A DNA stretch of 16,417 nucleotides from Oscillospiraceae bacterium (GTDB lineage Bacteria; Bacillota_A; Clostridia; Oscillospirales; Ruminococcaceae), in contig CAAFWX010000008.1 in the NCBI GenBank assembly GCA_900766795.1, positions 1 to 16,417 of the forward strand, written 5' to 3'. Below the pieces are notes generated by a model that saw only the letters and a list, made by a program, of their open reading frames with translations, was not told the origin of the DNA and searched no databases. Of the stretch, positions 1-7,345 are shown one piece after another. The position numbers were made by a program, and so were the translations under genes. The stretch's first letter is position 1, and each line of letters opens with the position of its first letter.

Positions 1-19
1 CACGACGCTCTTCCGATCT
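1..19 (+). other. Residual Illumina TruSeq adapter sequence
   Basis: The first 19 bases, CACGACGCTCTTCCGATCT, are identical to the 3' end of the Illumina TruSeq universal adapter. The tsaE reading frame runs in a normal way up to base 20 and then meets this sequence, so these bases are not genomic. They mark an untrimmed read end at the contig edge. Anything translated from bases 1-19 should be ignored. Confidence 0.96.
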
Positions 20-208
20 CAGAGCAAAGGTCGGTCTTGTCACCTCGTCGTCCACCTCAAGGTATTGCGCGATGCCCTTTGTGAACGCTGTTTTTCCCGC
101 GCCCATCTCGCCCTCGTACAGAATCACGTCCCCCGCTTTAAGCAAGGAGGCTGCCTCTTTTGCAGCGGCAAGGGTTTCCTCCTCGCTGTGGGTTATGTAT
201 TCCCTCAT
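20..208 (-). CDS. tsaE: tRNA threonylcarbamoyladenosine biosynthesis ATPase TsaE, N-terminal fragment
   Basis: Only the first 63 residues are present, starting at the ATG at 208-206; the frame is cut by adapter sequence at base 19. The fragment carries a Walker A P-loop, GEMGAGKT, at residues 33-40, followed by VTRPTFAL at residues 56-63, matching the family pattern GExGAGKT...VTSPTF. TsaE (YjeE) is a small cytoplasmic P-loop ATPase that works with TsaB, TsaD and TsaC to form t6A37 on tRNAs that read ANN codons. Its start overlaps the fhs stop by one base (TGATG), and I see no strong ribosome binding site, so translation is probably coupled to fhs. In many Firmicutes tsaE is followed by tsaB and rimI, which would lie beyond the left edge. 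Identity is strong despite truncation. Confidence 0.9.
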
Positions 209-1878
209 CAGAAAAGTCCCGTGATAACGCCGCTCTCGTCAACGTCGATATTGTTTGCGGCGGGCACTTTCGGAAGTCCGGGCATAACCATGATATCGCC
301 CGTGTAGGCAACAACAAAGCCTGCGCCGTTGGAGGTTCTCACATCGGAAACGGTGATGGTGAAGCCTGTCGGTCTGCCGAGCTTTGTGGGGTCGTCGGTC
401 AGGGAATACTGCGTTTTCGCAACGCACACGGGCACATTGTCAAGACCGATGTCCTCGATTTCCTTTATTGCCTTGCTTGCCTTTGCGGTGAACACAACTC
501 CGTCAGCGCCGTAAATTTCCTTTGCGATGATGTTTAGCTTCTCCTTGATGGAGAGGTTTACGTCATAGAGCGGCTTAAAGTCGGAGGGCTTTGTTTCGAT
601 GGTTTCGACAACGGCGTTTGCAAGCTCGATTGCGCCCTCGCCGCCTTTCATGAAAACATCGGAGAACGCGCACTTCGCGCCCTTGCTCTCGCAGTACTCG
701 CGGACAACGGCAATTTCCGCGTCGGTGTCGGTTGCGAAATGGTTGATGGCAACCACAACGGGCACGCCGAACTTCTTCATGTTGTCGATATGAACGCCGA
801 GGTTTACGATACCGTTTTTCAGCGCTTCAACGTTCTCTTTCGTGAGGTCGGGCTTTGCAACGCCGCCGTTGTATTTCAGCGCGCGGATAGTCGCAACCAG
901 CACAACGCAGTCGGGCTTAAGCCCCGCGAAGCGGCACTTGATGTCGAAGAACTTCTCCGCGCCGAGGTCGGAGCCGAAGCCTGCCTCTGTGATGGTGTAA
1001 TCCGCAAGCTTCATGGAGAGCTTTGTGGCTCTTACGGAGTTGCAGCCGTGCGCGATATTCGCAAAAGGTCCGCCGTGGATTATGGCGGGGTTGTTTTCGA
1101 GGGTCTGAACGAGATTGGGGTTGATTGCGTCCTTAAGAAGCGCGGTCATTGCGCCGACAGCCTTAAGGTCTCGGGCGTAAACGGGCTTGTTGTCGTTGGT
1201 GTAGGCAACGAGGATATTGCCAAGACGAGCCTTAAGGTCGTTTAGGTCAGCCGCAAGGCAGAGAATTGCCATTATCTCGGAAGCCACTGTTATCTGGAAG
1301 TGGTCCTCGCGCGGGATTCCGTTTACCTTGCCGCCCATGCCGATAACGCAGTTGCGCAGTGCGCGGTCGTTCATGTCAAGGCAGCGCTTGAACAGGATTC
1401 TGCGCACGTCAATGTTAAGCTCGTTTCCCTGCTGAATGTGGTTGTCGATAAGCGCGCACAGCAGGTTGTTTGCAGCGGTGATTGCGTGCATGTCGCCCGT
1501 GAAGTGCAGATTAATGTCCTCCATGGGAACAACCTGAGCATAGCCGCCGCCCGCAGCGCCGCCCTTGATTCCGAACACAGGACCGAGAGAAGGCTCACGC
1601 AGCGCAAGGCAGGTCTTTTTGCCAAGCTTGTTCATGCCCTCCGCAAGTCCTACGGAGGTTGTCGTCTTGCCCTCGCCTGCGGGGGTGGGGTTGATTGCGG
1701 TGACGAGAATCAGCTTGCCGTCAGGGTTCTTTGCTGCTCTGTCGATAAGCTTCTGGGAAAGCTTCGCCTTGTAGTGTCCGTAGGGCTCGATTTCGTCGGG
1801 GGTAACGCCGAGCTTTGCGGCAACGTCGTTTATTTCCAGCATTTTCGCCTGCTGGGCAATTTCGATATCTGTAAGCAT
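208..1878 (-). CDS. fhs: Formate-tetrahydrofolate ligase
   Basis: The product is 556 residues, the usual size of formate-tetrahydrofolate ligase (10-formyl-THF synthetase, EC 6.3.4.3). It joins formate to tetrahydrofolate with ATP in the cytoplasm, supplying 10-formyl-THF for purines and initiator tRNA and, in acetogens, the methyl branch of the Wood-Ljungdahl pathway. The P-loop TPAGEGKT lies at residues 65-72, and the family signature [18 protein letters not shown] at about residues 95-112. The start is the ATG at 1878-1876 because a GGAGG at 1886-1890 sits seven bases upstream; an in-frame extension of 15 residues lacks a good site. It follows the topoisomerase A-like gene after 57 bases and overlaps tsaE by one base. 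The presence of fhs alone does not prove acetogenesis, since many fermentative Clostridia carry it for biosynthesis. Confidence 0.98.
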   Translation of the reverse strand: MLTDIEIAQQAKMLEINDVAAKLGVTPDEIEPYGHYKAKLSQKLIDRAAKNPDGKLILVTAINPTPAGEGKTTTSVGLAEGMNKLGKKTCLALREPSLGPVFGIKGGAAGGGYAQVVPMEDINLHFTGDMHAITAANNLLCALIDNHIQQGNELNIDVRRILFKRCLDMNDRALRNCVIGMGGKVNGIPREDHFQITVASEIMAILCLAADLNDLKARLGNILVAYTNDNKPVYARDLKAVGAMTALLKDAINPNLVQTLENNPAIIHGGPFANIAHGCNSVRATKLSMKLADYTITEAGFGSDLGAEKFFDIKCRFAGLKPDCVVLVATIRALKYNGGVAKPDLTKENVEALKNGIVNLGVHIDNMKKFGVPVVVAINHFATDTDAEIAVVREYCESKGAKCAFSDVFMKGGEGAIELANAVVETIETKPSDFKPLYDVNLSIKEKLNIIAKEIYGADGVVFTAKASKAIKEIEDIGLDNVPVCVAKTQYSLTDDPTKLGRPTGFTITVSDVRTSNGAGFVVAYTGDIMVMPGLPKVPAANNIDVDESGVITGLF

Positions 1879-1907
1879 TGTTTTTCCTCCAAGGGTGTAT
1901 TTATGAA

Positions 1908-1921
1908 GCAGCCTGCGCTGC
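1908..1921 (-). other. Small intercistronic hairpin before fhs
   Basis: A five-base-pair inverted repeat, GCAGC/GCTGC with a four-base loop, lies in the 57-base gap between the topoisomerase A-like gene and fhs. It is not followed by a T-run on the minus strand, so it is not a convincing terminator. It could be an mRNA stability or processing element, or chance. Confidence 0.25.
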
Positions 1922-1935
1922 AAAGGTAACGTTTA

Positions 1936-4164
1936 TCAGATGAACTTAAGCTGGTCAATGTCATCGTCCGAAGCCACTCCCGCTGCGGGGATAGACTTAA
2001 TGCGGAAATTATCGGGGTTTTTGAGCGCTGCTTCCTGTGCAAGATAGGCTGCGGCAAGCTCCGCGCCCTTTGACAGCCGCATTACCTGAACGCCCTGCGT
2101 GTCGCGGGTGGATTTCGGCAGCACCAGCAGCGAATTAAACAGCAGCACCTTTCCCGCCGTGGATTTCAGCACAAAGTCCGCGTCGGCTTCGACAACAAAC
2201 ATTCCCACAACCTCCGACAGGTCGGAGTAAGCGCCGCCAAGCTTCTTGCGCTTTGTTTTGGTTTCATAGCTTGAAAGCGGAATCTTCGCGCACTTTCCGT
2301 TTTTGAAGAAGATTACGAGCGTTTCCTTGTAGCTTTCGGTCACTGCCATGAACACGGGGAACTCGCCCTCGTCCATGCCAAGTTTCGCGGGAATATAGTC
2401 GCCCATAACGCTCGCTTTTGTTTCGGCAAAGTCCGCGCAGCGAGATTTGTAGCACTGGAATTTGTTCGTGAAGAACAGCAGCTCGGAGTTACTCGAAACC
2501 TCTGCGGAGAAGATAACCTCGTCGTTTTCTTTCAGCTTCTGCTCGCTTGCCATGCGCAGCGACTTCGGGGTAATCTTCTTGAAATAGCCCTCGCGGGTGA
2601 AGAAGATGTTTACAGGGTAGCTTTCGGGAAGCTCCTCCGTCACTTCTGCGGATTCCTGAACGTCATAGAGGAACATCGTCCGTCTGGGCTGGCTGTATTT
2701 TCTGATGATTTCCTCAAGCTCCGAGATGATGATTTTGTTAATCTTTCGGACATCATTCAATATGCCCTCCATCTCCTCGATTTCCTTTGCGAGGGACTCG
2801 GTTTCCTCGGTGCGCTTCAGGATATACTCGCGGTTGATGTGGCGCAGCTTGATTTCCGCAACGTACTCCGCCTGAACCTCGTCTATCCCGAAGCCTATCA
2901 TGAGGTTCGGTACTACCTCCGCTTCCTCCTCGGTTTCGCGGATTAGCTTTATGGCATAGTCGATATCAAGCAGAATCTTTTTCAGACCAAGCAGCAGGTG
3001 AAGCTTCTCTTTCTTCTTTTGCAGGTCGAAGTACACCCTGCGCTTTACGCACTCGCGGCGGAATGCCGTCCACTCGTTAAGCAGCTCGTATACGCCCATG
3101 ACGCGCGGAGTGCCTGCGATTAGTACGTTGAAGTTGCAGTTAAAGTTGTCCTGCAAGGGAGTGAGCCTGAACAGCTTTGTCATGAGCGCGTCTGCGTCGC
3201 AGCCCTTTTTCACGTCAATGGCGATTCGCAGACCCGAAAGGTCGGTTTCATCGCGCACATCGGCGATTTCCTTAACCTTGCCCTCTTTGACAAGCTCGAT
3301 TATTTTATCAATGATAGCCTCCACGGTGGTCGTGGGGGGAATCTGTGTGACCTCAATGCAGCGCGCGTCCTTGTCGAAGGTGTAGACGCTTCGCACCTTA
3401 ACCGCGCCGAGTCCCGTGCGGTAAATCTTCTCCATCTCGGCTTCGTCATAGACGATATAGCCGCCGCCCGGAAAGTCGGGCCCTTTCAGCGTAGTAAGCG
3501 CGTTGTGCTCGGGGTTCTTCATCAGCGCGATGGTGGTTTCGCATACCTCGGCGAGATTAAACGAGCAGATATTGCTAGCCATGGATACCGCAAGACCGAA
3601 GTTCGAGTTCACAAGCACCGACGGGAATCTTACCGGGAAAAGGCTCGGCTCCAACATGGTGTTATCGTAGTTCGGCACCATGTCCACGGCTTCCTTGTCT
3701 ATCTCTGCGAAAAGCTCGGCGCTTATGCTTTCAAGCTTCGCCTCGGTGTATCGTGAGGCAGCGTATGCCATGTCGCGGGAATATGCCTTGCCGAAGTTGC
3801 CCTTGCTGTCAACGTAGGGGTGAAGCAGCGCTTCGTTGCCCCTTGCAAGGCGCACCATGGTTTCATAGATTGCCGCGTCGCCGTGGGGGTTAAGCCGCAT
3901 GGTCTGTCCGACAATGTTCGCGGATTTCGTTCGCGCACCGTTCAGCAGCCCCATCTTGTACATGGTGTAGAGCAGCTTTCTGTGCGAGGGCTTGAAGCCG
4001 TCAATCTCAGGGAGCGCACGGGACACAATTACGCTCATCGCGTAGGGCATGTAGTTCTCTTCAAGGGTGTGAACTATGTCGGTTTCGACAACCGTGCCGC
4101 TTCCCTCTATATATGCTTCGCTGTGCTTTCGCTCAGCGGGCGCTTTGGGTGTCTTTTTCTTCAA
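1936..4164 (-). CDS. Divergent type IIA DNA topoisomerase subunit A (GyrA/ParC-like)
   Basis: This 742-residue protein has the GyrA/ParC architecture: a winged-helix breakage-reunion domain (about residues 30-150), a tower and coiled-coil region (about 150-500), and a reduced C-terminal domain. The catalytic tyrosine is Tyr139 in AASRYTEAKL, next to Arg138. It should act with the B subunit just upstream to pass one DNA duplex through another in an ATP-dependent way. There is no GyrA box (QRRGGKG), so topoisomerase IV-like decatenation or relaxation is more likely than supercoiling; this is inference. The core is divergent: ALPEIDGFKP and VGQTMRLNPHGD are each one residue shorter than the usual GyrA segments, and the quinolone-pocket serine (GyrA Ser83) is Ala97. 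Translation appears to start at TTG (4164-4162), nine bases after GGAG. The gene lies 26 bases behind its partner. It could be called parC, but orthology to classical ParC is uncertain. Confidence 0.9.
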   Translation of the reverse strand: MKKKTPKAPAERKHSEAYIEGSGTVVETDIVHTLEENYMPYAMSVIVSRALPEIDGFKPSHRKLLYTMYKMGLLNGARTKSANIVGQTMRLNPHGDAAIYETMVRLARGNEALLHPYVDSKGNFGKAYSRDMAYAASRYTEAKLESISAELFAEIDKEAVDMVPNYDNTMLEPSLFPVRFPSVLVNSNFGLAVSMASNICSFNLAEVCETTIALMKNPEHNALTTLKGPDFPGGGYIVYDEAEMEKIYRTGLGAVKVRSVYTFDKDARCIEVTQIPPTTTVEAIIDKIIELVKEGKVKEIADVRDETDLSGLRIAIDVKKGCDADALMTKLFRLTPLQDNFNCNFNVLIAGTPRVMGVYELLNEWTAFRRECVKRRVYFDLQKKKEKLHLLLGLKKILLDIDYAIKLIRETEEEAEVVPNLMIGFGIDEVQAEYVAEIKLRHINREYILKRTEETESLAKEIEEMEGILNDVRKINKIIISELEEIIRKYSQPRRTMFLYDVQESAEVTEELPESYPVNIFFTREGYFKKITPKSLRMASEQKLKENDEVIFSAEVSSNSELLFFTNKFQCYKSRCADFAETKASVMGDYIPAKLGMDEGEFPVFMAVTESYKETLVIFFKNGKCAKIPLSSYETKTKRKKLGGAYSDLSEVVGMFVVEADADFVLKSTAGKVLLFNSLLVLPKSTRDTQGVQVMRLSKGAELAAAYLAQEAALKNPDNFRIKSIPAAGVASDDDIDQLKFI

Positions 4165-4173
4165 GTTGTTTTT

Positions 4174-4177
4174 CTCC
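4174..4177 (-). promoter_or_regulatory. Ribosome binding site deciding a TTG start for the topoisomerase A-like gene
   Basis: On the minus strand GGAG lies nine bases before the TTG at 4164-4162. No in-frame ATG lies near this site, and the first internal methionine (residue 39) falls within the conserved YMPYAMSVIVSRA block, too late to be the start. TTG initiation is therefore the best reading. Confidence 0.65.
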
Positions 4178-4190
4178 GTTTCTGGGTGGA

Positions 4191-6173
4191 TTAACTGATG
4201 TCCGCCGTGTCAAGATAGCGGCTGCCGTTTTCCGAGATGAACTGCTTTCTGCCCGCAAGGTCGTTGCCCAGAAGCACGTCAAACATCCATCTCGTTTGCT
4301 CAGCGTCAGTAGGCGTTACCTTTATAAGTCGGCGGGTTTCGGGGTTCATGGTGGTGAGCGACATCATGTCGGGGTCGTTCTCGCCAAGACCTTTTGAGCG
4401 CTGGATAGTGTACTTCTTGTCGCCAATCATGCCGAGAATTTTCGTTTTCTCCGGCTCGGTGTAGGCAAAATAGGTGCGCTCTTTGGTGGTTATTTCATAC
4501 AGCGGCGACTCAGCAATGTAGACATAGCCCTTTTCGATAAGCGTCGGGCAAAGCTCCTGAATCATCGTCAGGATAAGCGTTCTTATCTGGAAGCCGTCCT
4601 CGTCGGCATCGGTGCAGATGATGACCTTGTTCCAGCGCAGGTTGTCAAGGTTAAAGGAGGACAGGCTCTTGTTCTTGCCCGTCTTTACCTCAACTCCGCA
4701 GCCCAGCACCTTAATGAGATTGGTGATAATCTCGGACTTGAAAATCTTGTCGTGGCTCGCCTTAAGGCAGTTCAGAATCTTACCGCGCACGGGGATAACC
4801 GCCTGAAACTCCGCGTCGCGCGCAAGCTTTACGGAACCAAGCGCGGAGTCGCCCTCCACGATGTAAACCTCTCTGCGGGAAACGTCTTTGCTGCGGCAGT
4901 CCACGAACTTGTCAATGCGGTTAGTGAGGTCGATTTTCTCGGTAAGCTTTTTAAGCGACGCGCTTCTTACGTTCTCGGCATTCTCGCGGGAGCGCTTGTT
5001 GACAAGAACGCGCTCGGCAATACGCACCGCTTCGTCGGGGTTTTCAATGAAGTAAATCTCAAGCTGGTGCTTAAGCCAATCGGTCATTGCGTCCTTGATA
5101 AAGGAGTTTGTGACCGCCTTTTTCGTCTGGTTTGCGTAGGAAGCCTGCGTGGAGAAGTTGGAGCTTATGAACACTAGGCTGTCGGAGATGTCCTCCCACT
5201 TTATCGCCTTTTCGTTCTTGTTGTACTTGTTGTTTGTCTTGAGGTAGCCGTCAATCTGCGACAAAAACGCGCGCTTCATCGCATCCTCGGGGCTTCCGCC
5301 GTGCTCCAGCCATGAGGAGTTGTGGTAGTGCTCGATGAAGTTCATTTCCTTGCTGAACGTGAACGCAACGTTCATTTTCAGCTTGTACTCGTCCTTGTCC
5401 TCGCGGTCTTTTCCGACGCGCTGGGCGCTCCAGAACTGGGGCGTTGTGATGGAGTTCTCCCCCACTACCTCGCGCAGATAGTCGTTGATACCCTCGGCGT
5501 AGCAGAAAACCTGCTCGGAAATCTCGCCGTCCTCTTTTTCCTCGCGCAGCAGGAACTCAATTCCGTCGTTTACGATTGCCTGCCTGCGAAGCATATCCAC
5601 GAGGTATTCCGTACCGATGTCGATGTCGGTGAATACCTCCAAATCGGGCTTCCAGTGGATTTTCGTGCCTGTTGAGCCGTCGCACTTGCTTTTCTTGAAG
5701 CCGCGCTCGTCATCGGTGACGTTGAAGCCCTTTTCAAACCGCAGGGTGTACTTCCAAGTTCCGCGGCGGCTCTCAACCTCCATATACTCCGAAGCAAACT
5801 GCGTAGCGCACAGTCCCAGTCCGTTAAGTCCCAGCGCGTAGGAGTAGGTTTCGCCCGAGTTGTTGTCGTACTTTCCGCCCGCATACAGCGTGCAGAACGC
5901 AAGCTCCCAGTTGTACTTGTCCTCGCCCTTGTTGAAGTCGATGGGGATTCCTCTGCCGTTGTCCTCTACGGTCACGGACTTGTCAGCGTGCAGCGTTATC
6001 GTGATACGCTTTCCGAAGCCCTCTCGAGCCTCGTCTATGGAGTTCGAGATAATCTCAAACACCGAGTGGCGGCAGCCGTCAATGCTGTCCGAGCCGAAGA
6101 TTACGGCAGGGCGCTTTCGCACCTGGTCGGGTCCCTTTAGTGAAGTTAAATCGTCGTAAGTTTTGTTAGCCAT
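4191..6173 (-). CDS. Divergent type IIA DNA topoisomerase subunit B (GyrB/ParE-like)
   Basis: The 660-residue protein has the full GyrB/ParE order. A GHKL ATPase domain has EIISNSIDEA (Glu40, Asn44, Asp47), DNGRGIP (71-77) and GLNGLG (115-120). The transducer domain carries the QTK loop at 349-351, and the TOPRIM domain has the catalytic Glu440 in VEGDSALGS and the metal-binding DADED (522-526). KGLGE follows at 594-598. ATP binding drives strand passage together with the A subunit downstream. Several near-invariant positions differ: GLHGVG is GLNGLG, EGDSAGGS is EGDSALGS, and the lysine equivalent to E. coli GyrB Lys103 appears to be Ser111. Catalytic residues are kept, so the enzyme should be active. 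The ATG at 6173 follows AAGGTG by five bases. Clostridia often carry a second topoisomerase pair of this kind beside gyrAB; ParE is the closest label, but this is not certain. Confidence 0.9.
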   Translation of the reverse strand: MANKTYDDLTSLKGPDQVRKRPAVIFGSDSIDGCRHSVFEIISNSIDEAREGFGKRITITLHADKSVTVEDNGRGIPIDFNKGEDKYNWELAFCTLYAGGKYDNNSGETYSYALGLNGLGLCATQFASEYMEVESRRGTWKYTLRFEKGFNVTDDERGFKKSKCDGSTGTKIHWKPDLEVFTDIDIGTEYLVDMLRRQAIVNDGIEFLLREEKEDGEISEQVFCYAEGINDYLREVVGENSITTPQFWSAQRVGKDREDKDEYKLKMNVAFTFSKEMNFIEHYHNSSWLEHGGSPEDAMKRAFLSQIDGYLKTNNKYNKNEKAIKWEDISDSLVFISSNFSTQASYANQTKKAVTNSFIKDAMTDWLKHQLEIYFIENPDEAVRIAERVLVNKRSRENAENVRSASLKKLTEKIDLTNRIDKFVDCRSKDVSRREVYIVEGDSALGSVKLARDAEFQAVIPVRGKILNCLKASHDKIFKSEIITNLIKVLGCGVEVKTGKNKSLSSFNLDNLRWNKVIICTDADEDGFQIRTLILTMIQELCPTLIEKGYVYIAESPLYEITTKERTYFAYTEPEKTKILGMIGDKKYTIQRSKGLGENDPDMMSLTTMNPETRRLIKVTPTDAEQTRWMFDVLLGNDLAGRKQFISENGSRYLDTADIS

Positions 6174-6188
6174 TTATACACCTTTTTT

Positions 6189-6200
6189 CGGCTTTCGCCG
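6189..6200 (-). other. GNRA-type hairpin just upstream of the topoisomerase B-like ribosome binding site
   Basis: On the minus strand this reads CGGC-GAAA-GCCG, a perfect four-base-pair stem closed by a GAAA tetraloop, followed by six A residues and the AAGGTG ribosome binding site. There is no T-run, so it is not a terminator. It may influence mRNA folding or processing between the DUF4261-like and topoisomerase cistrons; that role is inference. Confidence 0.35.
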
Positions 6201-6216
6201 TTATTTTGCGTGCGCG

Positions 6217-7098
6217 TCAGTCACGCTGTCCCGCCGCGTATTCGCCGCAGTTTACGTCAAGCACAAGCCGAATGGGCTGCACGAGGGAGTTTTCGTACTG
6301 CGCCGTCCAGCGGACATCGCGGGCAATATTTCCGTCCGCGCCAAGCCCGTCAATCGTTTCGCCGTTCTCAATCGGGAACTCGCGCTCGAACTGATAGCTT
6401 GTGATGTTGTAGACGTAGTTCACAACGTGGTTTGGGTCAAGCCCGTGGAAATGAAGCTGCACCTCGGGAGCGCCGAAAGCGCACATTCCCAGCGTGTCCA
6501 CCAGCATATCCCCCGTGCCCTCAATATTAAAGAAGCGCGCGTTCACCGCAAGCCTTATGAAGCGGTCGCCCATGGGGAATTTCATGCAGTCAGAGAACTG
6601 CGCGGGGGTTGTGAGCTTACCCGAGGGATGGACGTAAATGCCCTCACTGTCGGGATAGCACTCAAGCGCCGCGCTCACTTGCGCGAGAAACACCTCTGCC
6701 TGCTGCTTGTAGTGCAGAGCATTTGCCATCATGCCGAACACCGACACGCACCAGCCGCAGCTTTCCAAAAGTCCCTCGCCGTCCTGAACGTCCCAAAGCT
6801 GGCTCAAGGTAAGCGGGTCAAACTTTTCCGTGTCAAAACTGTGCGGCTGGGTGAAGCACGCCATAACAGGGACGCCCTGCGGCGCGTCCTTGAATACAGC
6901 CTTGTAGTCATGCAGAGCGAACATGGGCACTTCTTCCTTCGAGCCGACAAGCTCGATTTCCCCCAAAAGCTTTTGCAGCGCCGCGCAAAGCCTGTCGGTG
7001 GAGGCAGCTTCGGGTTTATCCTTAAAGAGAAGCTGCGCAATCAACATGTTCTGTTCTTTTGCCTTGTTTTCGGTGTCCTGCTGCAAAACCTCGTTCAT
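6217..7098 (-). CDS. DUF4261-like protein of unknown function
   Basis: The product has 293 residues and no signal peptide or membrane segment, so it is probably cytoplasmic. Its pattern, with MLIAQLLFKDKPE near residues 18-30 and MLVDTLGMCAFG...HFHGLDP at about 198-221, resembles DUF4261-family proteins from memory; I cannot confirm this without a profile search. HFHGLDP (His216, His218) and several cysteines (Cys81, 114, 117, 171, 206) are visible, but no catalytic scheme can be assigned. The start is the ATG at 7098-7096, preceded by GGAGG at 7104-7108 with a five-base gap; a 17-residue upstream extension would read through the promoter region and is rejected. It is the first gene after the promoter at 7138-7166, and the topoisomerase B-like gene starts 43 bases after its stop. 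Related proteins occur in Clostridia next to varied genes, so a role linked to the topoisomerase is only suggested by position. Confidence 0.8.
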   Translation of the reverse strand: MNEVLQQDTENKAKEQNMLIAQLLFKDKPEAASTDRLCAALQKLLGEIELVGSKEEVPMFALHDYKAVFKDAPQGVPVMACFTQPHSFDTEKFDPLTLSQLWDVQDGEGLLESCGWCVSVFGMMANALHYKQQAEVFLAQVSAALECYPDSEGIYVHPSGKLTTPAQFSDCMKFPMGDRFIRLAVNARFFNIEGTGDMLVDTLGMCAFGAPEVQLHFHGLDPNHVVNYVYNITSYQFEREFPIENGETIDGLGADGNIARDVRWTAQYENSLVQPIRLVLDVNCGEYAAGQRD

Positions 7099-7119
7099 CT
7101 TATCCTCCAAACACAACGT

Positions 7120-7139
7120 ATAGTAGTACACCCTACTAT
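7120..7139. repeat. Perfect inverted repeat at the DUF4261-like promoter, possible operator
   Basis: ATAGTAG (7120-7126) and CTACTAT (7133-7139) form a perfect seven-base inverted repeat with a six-base spacer. It overlaps the edge of the -10 element (7138-7143) and covers the expected transcription start, a normal place for a repressor site. No regulator gene is nearby, so the protein that might bind it is unknown. A short RNA hairpin at the transcript 5' end is another possibility. Confidence 0.45.
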
Positions 7140-7166
7140 TATAACACACCCGTGCGAAAAAATCAA
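7138..7166 (-). promoter_or_regulatory. SigA-type promoter for the DUF4261-topoisomerase-fhs-tsaE operon
   Basis: On the minus strand the -35 is TTGATT (7166-7161) and the -10 is a perfect TATAAT (7143-7138), separated by 17 bases. The expected start of transcription is near 7131, about 33 bases before the ATG. This is the only strong promoter seen upstream of the five minus-strand genes, whose gaps are all under 60 bases. Confidence 0.85.
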
Positions 7167-7345
7167 GTACAGTATTTCAGAAAGAACGCAATCAATTATA
7201 CGAATATCCCGCCGTTTTCTCCTTTAGATTCAAGAATACATTTTTCACGCAAAGCCGCATTACAGGAAAATCTCTGCCGCAAATGTACTATAACCGCGGC
7301 GGGCAACATAAGATGTACAGAAAAAATCACTCTTGGAGGTACAAA

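Noticed and set aside
6163..7227. A 354-residue open frame on the plus strand opposite the DUF4261-like gene
   Set aside because: The minus-strand gene has a promoter, a GGAGG site and family-like motifs; the opposite frame has none of these and reads through the promoter region.
7260..7294. Possible plus-strand promoter (TTACAG with TACTAT or TATAAC) for the S1-domain gene
   Set aside because: The spacing is 20 bases or more and the -35 match is poor, so it is not reported as a feature.
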